Below are positions 16,018-25,015 of a stretch of 35,200 bases of DNA, in pieces. The position numbers were made by a program, and so were the translations under genes. The stretch is from NCBI RefSeq assembly GCF_008641105.1, contig NZ_VTTI01000016.1:21113-56312 (forward strand), read 5' to 3'. The stretch's first letter is position 1; every line of letters begins with the position of its first letter. The notes beneath the pieces were generated by a model. It had not been told where the DNA came from. It worked only from the letters and a program-made list of their open reading frames with translations, and did not search any database. Source of the stretch: Halopseudomonas salina. Its GTDB lineage: Bacteria; Pseudomonadota; Gammaproteobacteria; Pseudomonadales; Pseudomonadaceae.

Positions 16018-17337
16018 ATGAATGCAGTAGTGGCCGCTGTGGCGGTGATGCTGATCCTGAGCTTGTGCCGTGTACACGTGGTGGTGGCGCTGATTATCGG
16101 GGCTGTGGTGGGTGGTCTGCTTGGTGGTTTGGGTCTGGAGGCGACTCTGGATGCATTTCAGGGTGGGCTGGGCAAGGGCGCGAATGTTGCCCTGAGCTAT
16201 GCCTTGCTGGGTGCCTTCGCCGTGGCGATCGCCAAGTCGGGTCTGGCCCATGCGCTTGCGGATCGGGCGCTGGGGCTGGTCAACAGCCGGCGTGAGGGTG
16301 GCACGGGGATGCTGACAATGATGTTGTTGCTGGTGTTGTTGGCCGTGGCCATCTCGTCACAAAACATACTGCCCATACACATCGCCTTTATTCCGCTACT
16401 GGTGCCGCCACTACTGTATGTGATGGCGAAGCTGCGGTTGGATCGCCGTCTGGTGGCCTGCGTACTGACCTTCGGTCTGATCACGCCCTACATGTTTTTA
16501 CCGGTCGGTTTTGGCGGCATTTTCCTCAATGACATTCTGCTGGCCAATGTGGCTGAAAGTGGTGGCGACGTCGAGGGCGTCAATGTCATGAAGGCCATGG
16601 CTCTGCCGGCCCTGGGTATGCTGTTGGGCCTGCTGTTTGCGATCTTCGTCAGTTACCGTGCCCCGCGCGATTACGACGTGGAGGAGGTCGCAGCAGTTGA
16701 GCGTCTGGAGAAGGGGTATAACGGGCGGTCGCTGCTGGTCGCCCTGGCCGCTGTAGTCGCGGCCTTCGTGGTGCAGCTGTGGCTGGACTCGATGATCATT
16801 GGTGCGCTGACCGGTTTCGTGATTTTCTCGCTTTCGGGTGTGGTGCGCTGGCGGGAAGCGGACGACGTATTCACCGAAGGCATGAAGATGATGGCGATGA
16901 TCGGCTTTATCATGATCGCCGCCGCCGGCTTTGCCGAAGTGATGCGCGCAACAGGCTCGATTCAGACCCTGGTCGACAGTTCGGCGGGAATGATCGGTGA
17001 CAACCGTGCCCTGGCTGCGTTATTGATGTTGCTGGTTGGGCTGCTGATCACCATGGGTATTGGCTCGTCGTTCTCGACTATTCCGATCATTGCTGCCATC
17101 TACGTACCCCTGGCACTGCAACTGGGTTTCAGCCCGCTGGCAATCGTTGCGCTGGTAGGCACCGCTGCCGCATTGGGCGATGCCGGCTCACCAGCCTCGG
17201 ATTCCACCCTGGGTCCCACCGCAGGCCTCAACGTGGACGGCCAACACAACCATATCTGGGATACGGTGGTCCCGACCTTCCTCCACTACAACCTGCCGCT
17301 GATCGCCTTTGGGTGGTTGGGGGTGATGGTTTTGTAG
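16018..17337 (+). CDS. YuiF-type (NhaC superfamily) Na+/H+ antiporter or amino acid transporter (439 aa)
   Basis: The protein is almost wholly hydrophobic, with eleven to twelve membrane helices. It opens [47 protein letters not shown], typical of the family annotated as Na+/H+ antiporter family protein, COG2056, which includes the predicted histidine transporter YuiF. The C-terminal half has [19 protein letters not shown], a conserved polar stretch likely to line the transport path. Whether it moves sodium or an amino acid is unresolved. ATG 16018 has GGGGAG seven bases ahead. The gene is alone and is flanked on both sides by the CAAGC-heptad repeats. Confidence 0.85.
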   Translation: MNAVVAAVAVMLILSLCRVHVVVALIIGAVVGGLLGGLGLEATLDAFQGGLGKGANVALSYALLGAFAVAIAKSGLAHALADRALGLVNSRREGGTGMLTMMLLLVLLAVAISSQNILPIHIAFIPLLVPPLLYVMAKLRLDRRLVACVLTFGLITPYMFLPVGFGGIFLNDILLANVAESGGDVEGVNVMKAMALPALGMLLGLLFAIFVSYRAPRDYDVEEVAAVERLEKGYNGRSLLVALAAVVAAFVVQLWLDSMIIGALTGFVIFSLSGVVRWREADDVFTEGMKMMAMIGFIMIAAAGFAEVMRATGSIQTLVDSSAGMIGDNRALAALLMLLVGLLITMGIGSSFSTIPIIAAIYVPLALQLGFSPLAIVALVGTAAALGDAGSPASDSTLGPTAGLNVDGQHNHIWDTVVPTFLHYNLPLIAFGWLGVMVL

Positions 17338-17343
17338 ACACGT

Positions 17344-17533
17344 AGCTGCAAGCCGCAAGCTACAAGCTACAAGCTACAAGCTAAACCCTACTTGGAATGG
17401 AGTCTCTGTACTGACGACTGCGTCTCAGAAAGACGCAGTCCGTACAGTACGCATGGACAGCTTGCCGCTTGTAGCTTGTAGCTTGAGGCTGCCCTTTTCA
17501 GCTTGTAGCTTGCAGCTTGAGGCTTGCCGCTGC
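17344..17533. repeat. CAAGC-heptad stem-loop repeat, copy 2
   Basis: Arms CAAGCTACAAGCTACAAGC (17356-17374) and its exact inverse (17467-17485) pair perfectly. AAGCTAAACCC is at 17378-17388, and the interior between it and CAGCTTG is 69 bases, exactly as in copy 1. The interior also holds a perfect inner hairpin (17416-17425 with 17431-17440). Further inverted heptads continue to about 17527. It lies directly after the transporter stop codon and up against the chemoreceptor stop, so it may serve as a shared transcript end. Confidence 0.8.
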
Positions 17534-17535
17534 CC

Positions 17536-19188
17536 TTATACCCTAAAGCGCGCTACCAGTCCGTCGATCTGTTTGCCAAGTTGAGTGAGGTGTTCGCTGG
17601 CTTGGGCGGTTTGTTGGGCGCCGTCGGTGGTTTCGCGGGCCAGTTCCGCGGCTTCGGTGACGCTGCGGTTGACGTCTTCCACGACTGTGGATTGCTGAGT
17701 GGTGGCGCTGGCGATGGAGGCGTTCAGGGCTACCATTTGCTGCATCGACTCGGTGATCTGGTCAAGGGCTGCGCCTGCGGCTGTGGCCTGCTGCACGCTG
17801 AGCTCCGAGTAGCGGTCACTCTCGTTGATCACCTCCACCACGGTCTGAGTGTTGGTCTGCAGCTTGTTGATCATATTGTGAATTTCTTCGGTGGACTTCT
17901 GGGTGCGTTGCGCCAGATTACGCACCTCGTCGGCTACCACGGCAAAACCGCGGCCCATTTCCCCGGCGCGGGCTGCCTCGATTGCGGCGTTCAGGGCCAG
18001 CAGATTGGTCTGCTCGGCGATATTGCGTATCACATCGAGTACCGAGGTGATTTCATGGGCATCGCTGGAGAGGCTTTCCATGTGCGTGACGGCGGTCTTT
18101 ACGCTGTCTGACAGGTGGGTGATCTGCTCGATGGTCCTGGTGACCTGAACACGGCCATTGTTGGCGCCCTCGTTGGCGTTTTCGACTTCCTGGGCTGCCG
18201 CGTTGGCGTTTTGCGCCACGTCCTGCACGCCGTAGGTAATCTCATTGACCGCTGTGGCCATCAATTCCATTTTCTCGGATTGTTGAGTCATGCCGCGCAG
18301 GCTGTTGTTGCTTATCTGGCTCAGCTGTTGGCCAGCGCTGGTCAACTGGTTGGCGCTGTCACCCAGCTGGTGAACTATGCCGCGCAGGTTTGCGGTGAAG
18401 TTGTTGAAGTGGCTGGCGATCAGAGACAGCTCGTCCTGGGCGTTGTCGTCCAGCTTGCGCGTCAGGTCGGCTTCGCCGCTGGCGATATCGCGCATGGCTT
18501 CAACCACACTGTTCAAAGGTCGGGAAATGCTGCGGCCGATGATATACAGAATGAGGACCATGAGCAGGGTGAGGAGGGTCACGAAGATCATTACCTTGAC
18601 GGCCTCGGCGATGAACTTGGCTTCCATGTCGGCAATAAAGATGCCTGTGCCGATCATGTAATCCCAGGGCTCGAAGTGCGTGAAGGCGGCGATTTTCTGG
18701 TGCGCTTCACCTTCACCCGGGTTCTGTCCAGGGCGTGACCAGCTATATTCGATAAAGGCGGTACCCTGGTCGCGCGCCAGTTTGACCATTTCGGTAATGA
18801 CGTTGGGGCGGCCGTCGCTATTGGTAATGGTGGTCAGGTCTACACCCTCGGTCTGGGGCGCCATGGGGTGCATGACCATGACGTTGTCCATGTCGTTGAC
18901 CCAGAAGTACTCGGTGCCGCCGCCGTAGCGCATGGTACGCAGTGCTTCGAGTGCAGCGGTACGGGCCTGCTCGCCGGTAAGTTCGCCGGAGACTTCGCGG
19001 GAGTGGTAGTAGCCCATCAGGGTATGGGCAGACTCGACCAGGTGGGTTGCCTTGGTAACTTCGGCCTGTTTGTACTCCGACCGCAGAGTGGCCAGAGCGG
19101 CCACAGCGAGTACCGTCATGCTGACCAGTGCGACTATCAGGATTAACCAGATACGCTGGCTGATTTTTATTTTGCGCAATACGTTCAT
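17536..19188 (-). CDS. Methyl-accepting chemotaxis protein with single Cache sensor (550 aa)
   Basis: Membrane helices at about residues 12-34 and 192-214 enclose a periplasmic sCache_2-type sensor with the signature [25 protein letters not shown] domain follows (about 215-267) and then the methyl-accepting coiled coil with the conserved tip [19 protein letters not shown] and [18 protein letters not shown]. It should signal to CheA/CheW at the cell pole. There is no C-terminal pentapeptide for CheR/CheB. The ligand is unknown; sCache receptors often bind short carboxylates. A sigma-28-type promoter lies upstream. It is next to the atu cluster but is separated from it by 229 bases and has its own promoter. 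Confidence 0.94.
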   Translation of the reverse strand: MNVLRKIKISQRIWLILIVALVSMTVLAVAALATLRSEYKQAEVTKATHLVESAHTLMGYYHSREVSGELTGEQARTAALEALRTMRYGGGTEYFWVNDMDNVMVMHPMAPQTEGVDLTTITNSDGRPNVITEMVKLARDQGTAFIEYSWSRPGQNPGEGEAHQKIAAFTHFEPWDYMIGTGIFIADMEAKFIAEAVKVMIFVTLLTLLMVLILYIIGRSISRPLNSVVEAMRDIASGEADLTRKLDDNAQDELSLIASHFNNFTANLRGIVHQLGDSANQLTSAGQQLSQISNNSLRGMTQQSEKMELMATAVNEITYGVQDVAQNANAAAQEVENANEGANNGRVQVTRTIEQITHLSDSVKTAVTHMESLSSDAHEITSVLDVIRNIAEQTNLLALNAAIEAARAGEMGRGFAVVADEVRNLAQRTQKSTEEIHNMINKLQTNTQTVVEVINESDRYSELSVQQATAAGAALDQITESMQQMVALNASIASATTQQSTVVEDVNRSVTEAAELARETTDGAQQTAQASEHLTQLGKQIDGLVARFRV

Positions 19189-19262
19189 CTACAACCTCTC
19201 CCCCGGGACCGTTACCAGCCAGGCGCACAATGGCATCTGGTGGCCAGACACATCTTTTTATT

Positions 19263-19289
19263 TTATCGACCAACGCCCAGAAAACCTGA
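19263..19289 (-). promoter_or_regulatory. Sigma-28 (FliA) promoter of the chemoreceptor gene
   Basis: Read on the minus strand, TCAGGTTT (19289-19282), 11 bases, then GTCGATAA (19270-19263). The consensus is TAAAGTTT-N11-GCCGATAA, so 6 of 8 and 7 of 8 bases match with exact spacing. It lies 75-100 bases ahead of the start codon. Confidence 0.6.
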
Positions 19290-19417
19290 GTGTTATTTTG
19301 TTGGCAGTCATGATGTCAATTTGACGTTATTCGCCGTCAGATACAATAGCGCTACAGGTAAATAACCCGTTCATATCAACATGTATTGGCAAAACCCCAG
19401 TGGTGGTTTGTGGCCGC

Positions 19418-21394
19418 TCAGTTGAACTCGACCAACAGTTGCCGCGCTTTAACCTGCTGGCCTTCGCTGGCGAGTAGCTGGCTTATGGTGCCGTTTATCT
19501 GGGCCTTGAGTGTGTGCTCCATTTTCATTGCTTCCATGCGCAGCAAAGCCTGGCCCTTGCTGACCTGTTCGCCCACCTTTGCCATGACTTCGGTAACGGC
19601 CCCATCCATGGGTGCCAGCAGCCGGTTTGATGTGACGTCGGCAGCAGCTGCCGGTGGCCGGTGGGATACATCCTCTAACTGCAGATTGCCCTGCTCACAG
19701 TAAAGGGCTATCCGCTTACCGTTGATCAGGCAGGGGCGGCGATAACGAATGCCATCCAATTCGCACACCATGACCGAACCTGTCTGCTCGATTATCCGCA
19801 GATGCAGGCAGCGGCCTGAGACGCTGATATTCAGGCTGCCGGCAACCTCGCCTGAGCAGGTGGATATCTGAACGGCATGTACCTCGCCGTCATTGAGCAG
19901 CAGGAAACGGCTGGGGATGGGTGCGGTGTTACTCCAGCCCTGTAATGCGGGCGGCAGCTTGCAGCGCCTGGCAGAGGCCTGATAAAGAAGCGCTGCCGCC
20001 ATCGCCAGATCCTCGGCGGCCACGGGCTGGGGCGTCAGGCTGGGATCGCTGTGAAATTGCTCGGTTATGAAAGCGGTGCTGGTGTGACCCGCCGCAAATT
20101 GCGGGTGGGCCAGCAGATTGATCAGAAACCGCTGATTGGCATTCACGCCCAGCAGCACCGAGTGTTCCAGTGCGTTGATCAGGCGAGTGCGCGCTTGTTC
20201 GCGGGTAGTGCCATGGGCAATGATCTTGGCCAGCATGGGGTCGTAAAAAGCGGTTATTGCCTGACCCTCGCGCAGACCGTGGTCGATGCGTACTCCTTCG
20301 ATATTCGCTGGCTGCCAGAGGTCGACGCGTCCGGTCTGGGGCACGAAATCCCGGCGGCTGTCTTCGGCGTACAGGCGTACCTCGATGGCGTGGCCCTGCA
20401 GTGCTATCTGCTCCTGGCGCAGAGGGAGCGGCAGGCCTGAGGCGACCTCGAGTTGCCAGGCTACCAGATCCAGCCCGGTGACCAGTTCAGTGACTGGGTG
20501 CTCGACCTGCAGGCGCGTGTTCATTTCCAGAAAGTAGTAGTTGCCGTCGGCATCCAGCATGAACTCCACGGTGCCTGCGCCACTGTAGTTGACACTGGCG
20601 GCGGCCTTGACCGCTTCTGCGCCCATTGCGGCGCGCAGTTCGGGCGTCACGACCGGGCAGGGTGCTTCCTCGATAACCTTCTGATGGCGGCGCTGCACCG
20701 AGCAGTCCCGCTCGCCCAGGTGCACGAGGTTGCCGTGGTTGTCACCGAAGATCTGGATTTCCACGTGCCTTGGGCGGATTAACGCCCGTTCCAGTATCAG
20801 CTCGGCGCTGCCGAAAGCGCTTTGGGCTTCTGCCCGCGCGCTGCGTAGCTGGCCAGACAGTTGCGCCGGGTCCTGCACCAGGCGCATGCCGCGCCCACCC
20901 CCGCCGGCACTGGCCTTGATCATCAGGGGAAAGCCGATTGCCGCAGCTTCCCGCGTCAGGGTTGCATCATCCTGGGCACTGCCCTGATAACCGGGAATGC
21001 AGGGTACGCCAGCTTCGAGCATGGCCAGCTTGGATTGGCGTTTGCTGCCCATCAGGCGGATGGCCTCGGGGGACGGGCCGATAAAGATCAGCCCGGCATC
21101 CATGCAGGCCTGGGCGAAATCGGCGTTCTCTGACAGGAATCCGTAGCCTGGGTGAATAGCTTCAGCGCCGCTGCGCTGCGCCGCTTCAATGATTGCCGGT
21201 ATGTTCAGGTACGACTGCGCCGCCGGTGCCGGCCCTATGCAGACGGCCTGGTCGGCGATCTGCACATGGCGGCTGTCGGCGTCGGCCTGAGAATAGACCG
21301 CCACGGTGCGGTAACCCAGGGCGCTGGCTGTGCGCATGATGCGGCAGGCAATTTCACCTCGGTTGGCGATCAGCAAGGTTGTAATGCGTGGCAT
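19418..21394 (-). CDS. atuF: Geranyl-CoA carboxylase alpha (biotin) subunit AtuF
   Basis: The protein combines biotin carboxylase (residues about 1-445) and a C-terminal biotinyl domain. Visible motifs are IANRGEIACRI, the ATP-binding loop KASAGGGGRGM, the active-site segment EMNTRLQVEHPVTE, and the biotin site MEAMKMEH with Lys624. It carboxylates biotin with ATP and bicarbonate and passes the carboxyl group to AtuC, which makes isohexenylglutaconyl-CoA from cis-geranyl-CoA. The assignment to AtuF and not the leucine-pathway LiuD rests on gene order (atuABCDEF). ATG 21394 has AAAGGA about nine bases ahead. It is the last gene of the operon. Confidence 0.9.
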   Translation of the reverse strand: MPRITTLLIANRGEIACRIMRTASALGYRTVAVYSQADADSRHVQIADQAVCIGPAPAAQSYLNIPAIIEAAQRSGAEAIHPGYGFLSENADFAQACMDAGLIFIGPSPEAIRLMGSKRQSKLAMLEAGVPCIPGYQGSAQDDATLTREAAAIGFPLMIKASAGGGGRGMRLVQDPAQLSGQLRSARAEAQSAFGSAELILERALIRPRHVEIQIFGDNHGNLVHLGERDCSVQRRHQKVIEEAPCPVVTPELRAAMGAEAVKAAASVNYSGAGTVEFMLDADGNYYFLEMNTRLQVEHPVTELVTGLDLVAWQLEVASGLPLPLRQEQIALQGHAIEVRLYAEDSRRDFVPQTGRVDLWQPANIEGVRIDHGLREGQAITAFYDPMLAKIIAHGTTREQARTRLINALEHSVLLGVNANQRFLINLLAHPQFAAGHTSTAFITEQFHSDPSLTPQPVAAEDLAMAAALLYQASARRCKLPPALQGWSNTAPIPSRFLLLNDGEVHAVQISTCSGEVAGSLNISVSGRCLHLRIIEQTGSVMVCELDGIRYRRPCLINGKRIALYCEQGNLQLEDVSHRPPAAAADVTSNRLLAPMDGAVTEVMAKVGEQVSKGQALLRMEAMKMEHTLKAQINGTISQLLASEGQQVKARQLLVEFN

Positions 21395-21423
21395 GGGTGT
21401 AGGTCCTTTTAGGGGGCAGCTGG

Positions 21424-22218
21424 TTATGGAGCCCAGCCCGGTTTGCGTTTCTGTACAAACGCCAGCGTGCCTTCCGCTGCTTCCTTGCCGGTTACCGCTT
21501 CGGCAAACAGGTCGGCGGCCTGATCCAGGACGTCTTCGAGGGGCTGCTCACTGCTGGCCAGAAGCAGTGCCTTGGTGCGCCTGTTGGCTTGCGGCGCACA
21601 GCGCAGAACCTGCCCGATGCTGGAGGCCAGCCTCTGCTCCAACGCCGGGACGTCCGGTTCGCTGAAGTGCACCAGCCCGAGGTGCAGGGCTTCGATTCCG
21701 TCAAAACGCGCTGCAGTCAGGGCCAGCCGGCGGGTATGAGTCAGTCCGATACGGCGGACCACGAAGGGGGCTATCTGGGCGGGTATGACCCCGAGACTGG
21801 TTTCCGGCAGGCCAAAGCGGCAGTTGGCCAGGCAGATGCCGATATCCGAGACCGAGGCCAGCCCCAGGCCGCCGCCGAGTACCGCACCTTCCAGCACGCT
21901 GATCAGCACCTGCGGCTGGGCTGCGGCTTCTTCAAGCAAACGGCCGAAGCTGCGATTGATACGTGCCTGGCCGGCCTGGTCGTCCCGGCGGGCAGTGGCC
22001 ATGTCCTTGATGTCGCCCCCGGCGCAGAAATGCCCGCCGGCGCCACGCAGTACTATCGCGCGCAGGCTCCGATCCTTGCCTGCTGCAGCGAGGAGGGCGC
22101 GCAGCTCCTCGAGCATGATCAGATTCATGGCATTACGGCTTTCGGGCCGGTTCAGCGTGATGTGCAGTACGTCATCGTTACGCTCGAGCAGCAGGGTGGT
22201 GGCGTCTGGCAGTTTCAT
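21424..22218 (-). CDS. atuE: Isohexenylglutaconyl-CoA hydratase-like enoyl-CoA hydratase AtuE
   Basis: The crotonase fold is shown by LHITLNRPESRNAMN near the N-terminus, the CoA-binding and oxyanion segment GAGGHFCAGGDIKDM at about residues 59-73, and the second oxyanion segment LEGAVLGGGLGLASVSDIGI. In the Atu pathway this enzyme adds water to isohexenylglutaconyl-CoA after the carboxylase step. Specificity for that substrate is inferred from the position between atuD and atuF. The gap to atuD is three bases, so translation is probably coupled. Length 264 aa is normal. Confidence 0.88.
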   Translation of the reverse strand: MKLPDATTLLLERNDDVLHITLNRPESRNAMNLIMLEELRALLAAAGKDRSLRAIVLRGAGGHFCAGGDIKDMATARRDDQAGQARINRSFGRLLEEAAAQPQVLISVLEGAVLGGGLGLASVSDIGICLANCRFGLPETSLGVIPAQIAPFVVRRIGLTHTRRLALTAARFDGIEALHLGLVHFSEPDVPALEQRLASSIGQVLRCAPQANRRTKALLLASSEQPLEDVLDQAADLFAEAVTGKEAAEGTLAFVQKRKPGWAP

Positions 22219-22221
22219 GGG

Positions 22222-23382
22222 TCAGCCCTTGCTTTTGCCGGGCAGGGTGCCCATGAGCTTGCAGATAATACCGAGCATGATTTCGTCGGCGCCGCCGCCG
22301 ATAGACACCAGGCGCACGTCCCGGTAGGCGCGGGCGACGGGGTTGTCCCACATATAGCCCATGCCACCCCAGTATTGCAGACAGGCATCGGTCACTTCGC
22401 GGCCCAGGCGGCCGGCCTTGAGCTTGGCCATCGAGGCCAGTTTGGTCACATCCTTGCCCGCGACATACTGCTCGGTGGCGTTGTAAACCAATGCGCGAAG
22501 ACACTCGATCTCGGTCTGCAGTTCGGCCAGGCGGAAGTGGATGACCTGATTGTTGATCAGTGGCTGGCCGAAGGTCTGGCGCTCGCGGCAGTACTCGATG
22601 GTGTTGTTCACGCAGGACTCCAGCCCCTTGAGAATGTTGGCCGCGCCGAACAGGCGTTCCTCCTGGAATTGCACCATCTGCATCATGAAACCGGCACCTT
22701 CCTGGCCAAGCAGGTTGCGCTGGGGTACGCGCACGTCATCGAAGAACACCTGGGCGGTTTCCGAGCTGCGCATGCCGAGTTTGTCCAGATGGGTACTCAG
22801 GGTGATGCCGGGCGTGTTCATTGGCACCATGATCAGCGACTTGTTGCTGTGCGGCTTGCCCTCGGAGGTATTGGCCAGCAGGCAGATAAAGTCCGCCGAA
22901 GGCGAGTTGGTGATCCACATCTTGCTGCCGTTGATCACGTAGTCATCGCCGTCCTTGCGCGCGTTGGTCTTGATGCTGGCTACATCCGAGCCGCCGCCGA
23001 CTTCAGAAACGCCGATGCAGCCGACCATTTCGCCGGAAATGGCCGGACGCAGAAACTCTTCACGTAGTGAATCCGAGCCAAAGCGCGCCAGGGCAGGGGT
23101 GCACATGTCGGTCTGTACGCCGATGGCCATGGGTATGCCCCCGCAGTTGATGGTGCCGAACTCCTCTGCGGCGACCACCGAGAAGCTGTAGTCCAGACCC
23201 ATGCCGCCATAGGCTTCGGGTTTGGATATGCCCAGCAGGCCCAGGTCACCGGCCTTGCGGAAGATGTCGTGAATCGGAAAATGCCCGGCTTCCTCCCACT
23301 CATCCACATTGGGATTGATTTCCTTGTCGATGAATTGGCGGACGGTGCGGCGCAGCGCTTCGTGTTCCTGGGTCAGCAACAT
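22222..23382 (-). CDS. atuD: Citronellyl-CoA dehydrogenase AtuD (acyl-CoA dehydrogenase, 386 aa)
   Basis: A standard acyl-CoA dehydrogenase: N-terminal helical part, the FAD/substrate strand segment GCIGVSEVGGGSDVASIKTNA, KMWITNSPSADF, and the C-terminal LQYWGGMGYMWDNPVARAYRDVRLVSIGGGADEIM with the flavin-contact region. The reaction expected is oxidation of citronellyl-CoA to cis-geranyl-CoA with electrons passing to ETF. P. aeruginosa AtuD has this role; here it is assigned by gene order and family. It lies 14 bases after atuC and 3 before atuE. Confidence 0.9.
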   Translation of the reverse strand: MLLTQEHEALRRTVRQFIDKEINPNVDEWEEAGHFPIHDIFRKAGDLGLLGISKPEAYGGMGLDYSFSVVAAEEFGTINCGGIPMAIGVQTDMCTPALARFGSDSLREEFLRPAISGEMVGCIGVSEVGGGSDVASIKTNARKDGDDYVINGSKMWITNSPSADFICLLANTSEGKPHSNKSLIMVPMNTPGITLSTHLDKLGMRSSETAQVFFDDVRVPQRNLLGQEGAGFMMQMVQFQEERLFGAANILKGLESCVNNTIEYCRERQTFGQPLINNQVIHFRLAELQTEIECLRALVYNATEQYVAGKDVTKLASMAKLKAGRLGREVTDACLQYWGGMGYMWDNPVARAYRDVRLVSIGGGADEIMLGIICKLMGTLPGKSKG

Positions 23383-23396
23383 GTCTGTTTCTCCGT

Positions 23397-25013
23397 TTAC
23401 AGGCGGGCTACGCCAAAGGTATTGGGGTTCAGTGGCCGCAGCTCGGCATCAAGGCAGATGTCCAGCAACAGGCCGAGCAGGCGGCGGGTATCGCGGGGAT
23501 CGATCAGGCCGTCATCCCACAGGCTGGCTGTGCCGTAGAGGGCCGTGGACTGACTGTCGAGTTTTTGTGTTGTGGCCTGCTCGAGCATGTCGAGCATTTG
23601 CGGGTCGGCGGTCTTGCCTTCCCGGGCGTGCTTGGCTTCGGTGACAATGCGCAGCACCTTGCCAGCCTGGGCCCCGCCCATCACGGCGGTACGGCTATTG
23701 GGCCAGGCGAAGATGAAACGCGGGTCCAGGCCGCGGCCGCACATCGCGTAGTTGCCGGCACCGTAGGAGCCGCCGACTACCAGGGTGAGCTTGGGCACAC
23801 GGGCATTGGCTACCGCCTGGATCATCTTGGAGCCATGCTTGATCACGCCTTGCTGCTCGGCCTCGGTGCCGACCATGAATCCGGTGGTGTTGTGCAGAAA
23901 CAGCAGGGGTGTGTTGCTCTGATCGCATAGCTGGATGAACTGCGCAGCCTTGGCGGCGCCCTGGGGGGTGATCGGGCCGTTGTTGCCGATCAGGCCGCAG
24001 CGCCGGCCGTGAATGCTCAGGTGGCCGCAGACGGTCTGTTGATCGTATGCCTGCTTGAAGTCCAGAAAGCGCGAGCCGTCGGCGATGCGGGCGATGATTT
24101 CATGCACGTCGTAGGGTGTTTTCGGATCAGCCGGGACAATACCAAGCAGCTCTTCGATGGGGTAGAGCGGGTCGTCCCATTCAGGTGCGGTTGTTACCGG
24201 TAAGCGGTCATTCCAGGGCAGGCTGGCGACGATGTCGCGGGCCTGTCGTACGGCATCGGCATCATCCTCGGCAAGGTATTCGGCGGTGCCGGCCGTTTGC
24301 GCATGCATTTCGGCGCCGCCCAGTTCTTCCTCGGTGGCAATTTCGCCAGTAGCGGCCTTGAGCAGGGGCGGGCCGGCGAGGAACATCTTGGCCTTGCCGC
24401 GCACTACCACAACATAATCCGACAGGCCGGGCTGATAGGCGCCCCCTGCGGTACTGGAGCCATGCACCACGGTAATCTGCGGAATACCCGCGGCCGAGAG
24501 CCGGGCCTGGTTGGCAAAGGTGCGCGCCCCTTCGATGAATATGTCGGCAGCGTAGGCAAGGTTGGCGCCGCCACTTTCCGCCAGGGTGATGACCGGCAGC
24601 TTGTTCTCGGCGGCAATCTGCTGCAGACGCAGGGATTTTTTCAGGCCGCTGGGCGAAATGGTACCGCCCTTGATCGCGCTGTTGTTGGCGATGACCAGGC
24701 AGCGCACGCTGCTGACATAGCCGATGCCGGCGATCAGGCCGCCACCGGCCTGGGTGCCGTCCTTGTCGTCATGCAGCTTGTAGCCGGCCAGCGGGCACAG
24801 CTCCAGGAACGGGGCTCCAGCATCCAGCAGCAGACCGAGTCGTTCGCGGGGCAGGAGCTGGCCACGCTTTTCGAATCTGGCCTTGGCTTCGGCTGCCTTG
24901 GCGAGGACGCCGCGCTCGACCGACCGGAAGCTTTCGATTGCTCTCAGCATTGCCTCGCGGTTGGCTGCGAAGTCGTCATCACTGGGGTTGAGCAGGGATT
25001 CGATGGCAGCCAT
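23397..25013 (-). CDS. atuC: Geranyl-CoA carboxylase beta (carboxyltransferase) subunit AtuC
   Basis: The two carboxyltransferase halves are visible. The N-terminal half has the stretch RERLGLLLDAGAPFLELCPLAG and the acyl-CoA site LAESGGANLAY. The C-terminal half has GGSYGAGNYAMCGRGLDPRFIFAWPNSRTAVMGG. It transfers the carboxyl group from biotin on AtuF to the gamma methyl of cis-geranyl-CoA. The related LiuB uses methylcrotonyl-CoA; distinguishing the two needs alignment of the acyl pocket, but the atuA/atuB/atuR context favours geranyl-CoA. Length 538 aa is as expected. The start is two bases past the stop of atuB. Confidence 0.9.
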   Translation of the reverse strand: MAAIESLLNPSDDDFAANREAMLRAIESFRSVERGVLAKAAEAKARFEKRGQLLPRERLGLLLDAGAPFLELCPLAGYKLHDDKDGTQAGGGLIAGIGYVSSVRCLVIANNSAIKGGTISPSGLKKSLRLQQIAAENKLPVITLAESGGANLAYAADIFIEGARTFANQARLSAAGIPQITVVHGSSTAGGAYQPGLSDYVVVVRGKAKMFLAGPPLLKAATGEIATEEELGGAEMHAQTAGTAEYLAEDDADAVRQARDIVASLPWNDRLPVTTAPEWDDPLYPIEELLGIVPADPKTPYDVHEIIARIADGSRFLDFKQAYDQQTVCGHLSIHGRRCGLIGNNGPITPQGAAKAAQFIQLCDQSNTPLLFLHNTTGFMVGTEAEQQGVIKHGSKMIQAVANARVPKLTLVVGGSYGAGNYAMCGRGLDPRFIFAWPNSRTAVMGGAQAGKVLRIVTEAKHAREGKTADPQMLDMLEQATTQKLDSQSTALYGTASLWDDGLIDPRDTRRLLGLLLDICLDAELRPLNPNTFGVARL

Positions 25014-25015
25014 GG

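Noticed and set aside
15743..17533. Composite transposon carrying the YuiF gene between the two heptad repeats
   Set aside because: The repeats are in direct orientation, no transposase is present, and no target duplication is visible. They look like dispersed stem-loops that happen to flank the gene, although joint mobilisation cannot be excluded.
19390..19410. Terminator after atuF
   Set aside because: A weak stem with a bulge and only four Ts on the minus strand was seen. It is too poor to call.
21589..23067. Long plus-strand open frame (492 codons) opposite atuE and atuD
   Set aside because: It is antisense to two genes with clear enzyme motifs, is rich in His/Gln/Ala/Gly as expected of a shadow frame in GC-rich DNA, and has no recognisable domain.
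19418..25013. Reading the biotin carboxylase, dehydrogenase, hydratase and carboxyltransferase genes as the liu (leucine/isovalerate) cluster
   Set aside because: The first gene is AtuA (DUF1446), the second an AtuB-type SDR, and the divergent regulator is of TetR type with gene order as in atu; a HMG-CoA lyase gene (liuE) and a MerR-type liuR are absent.
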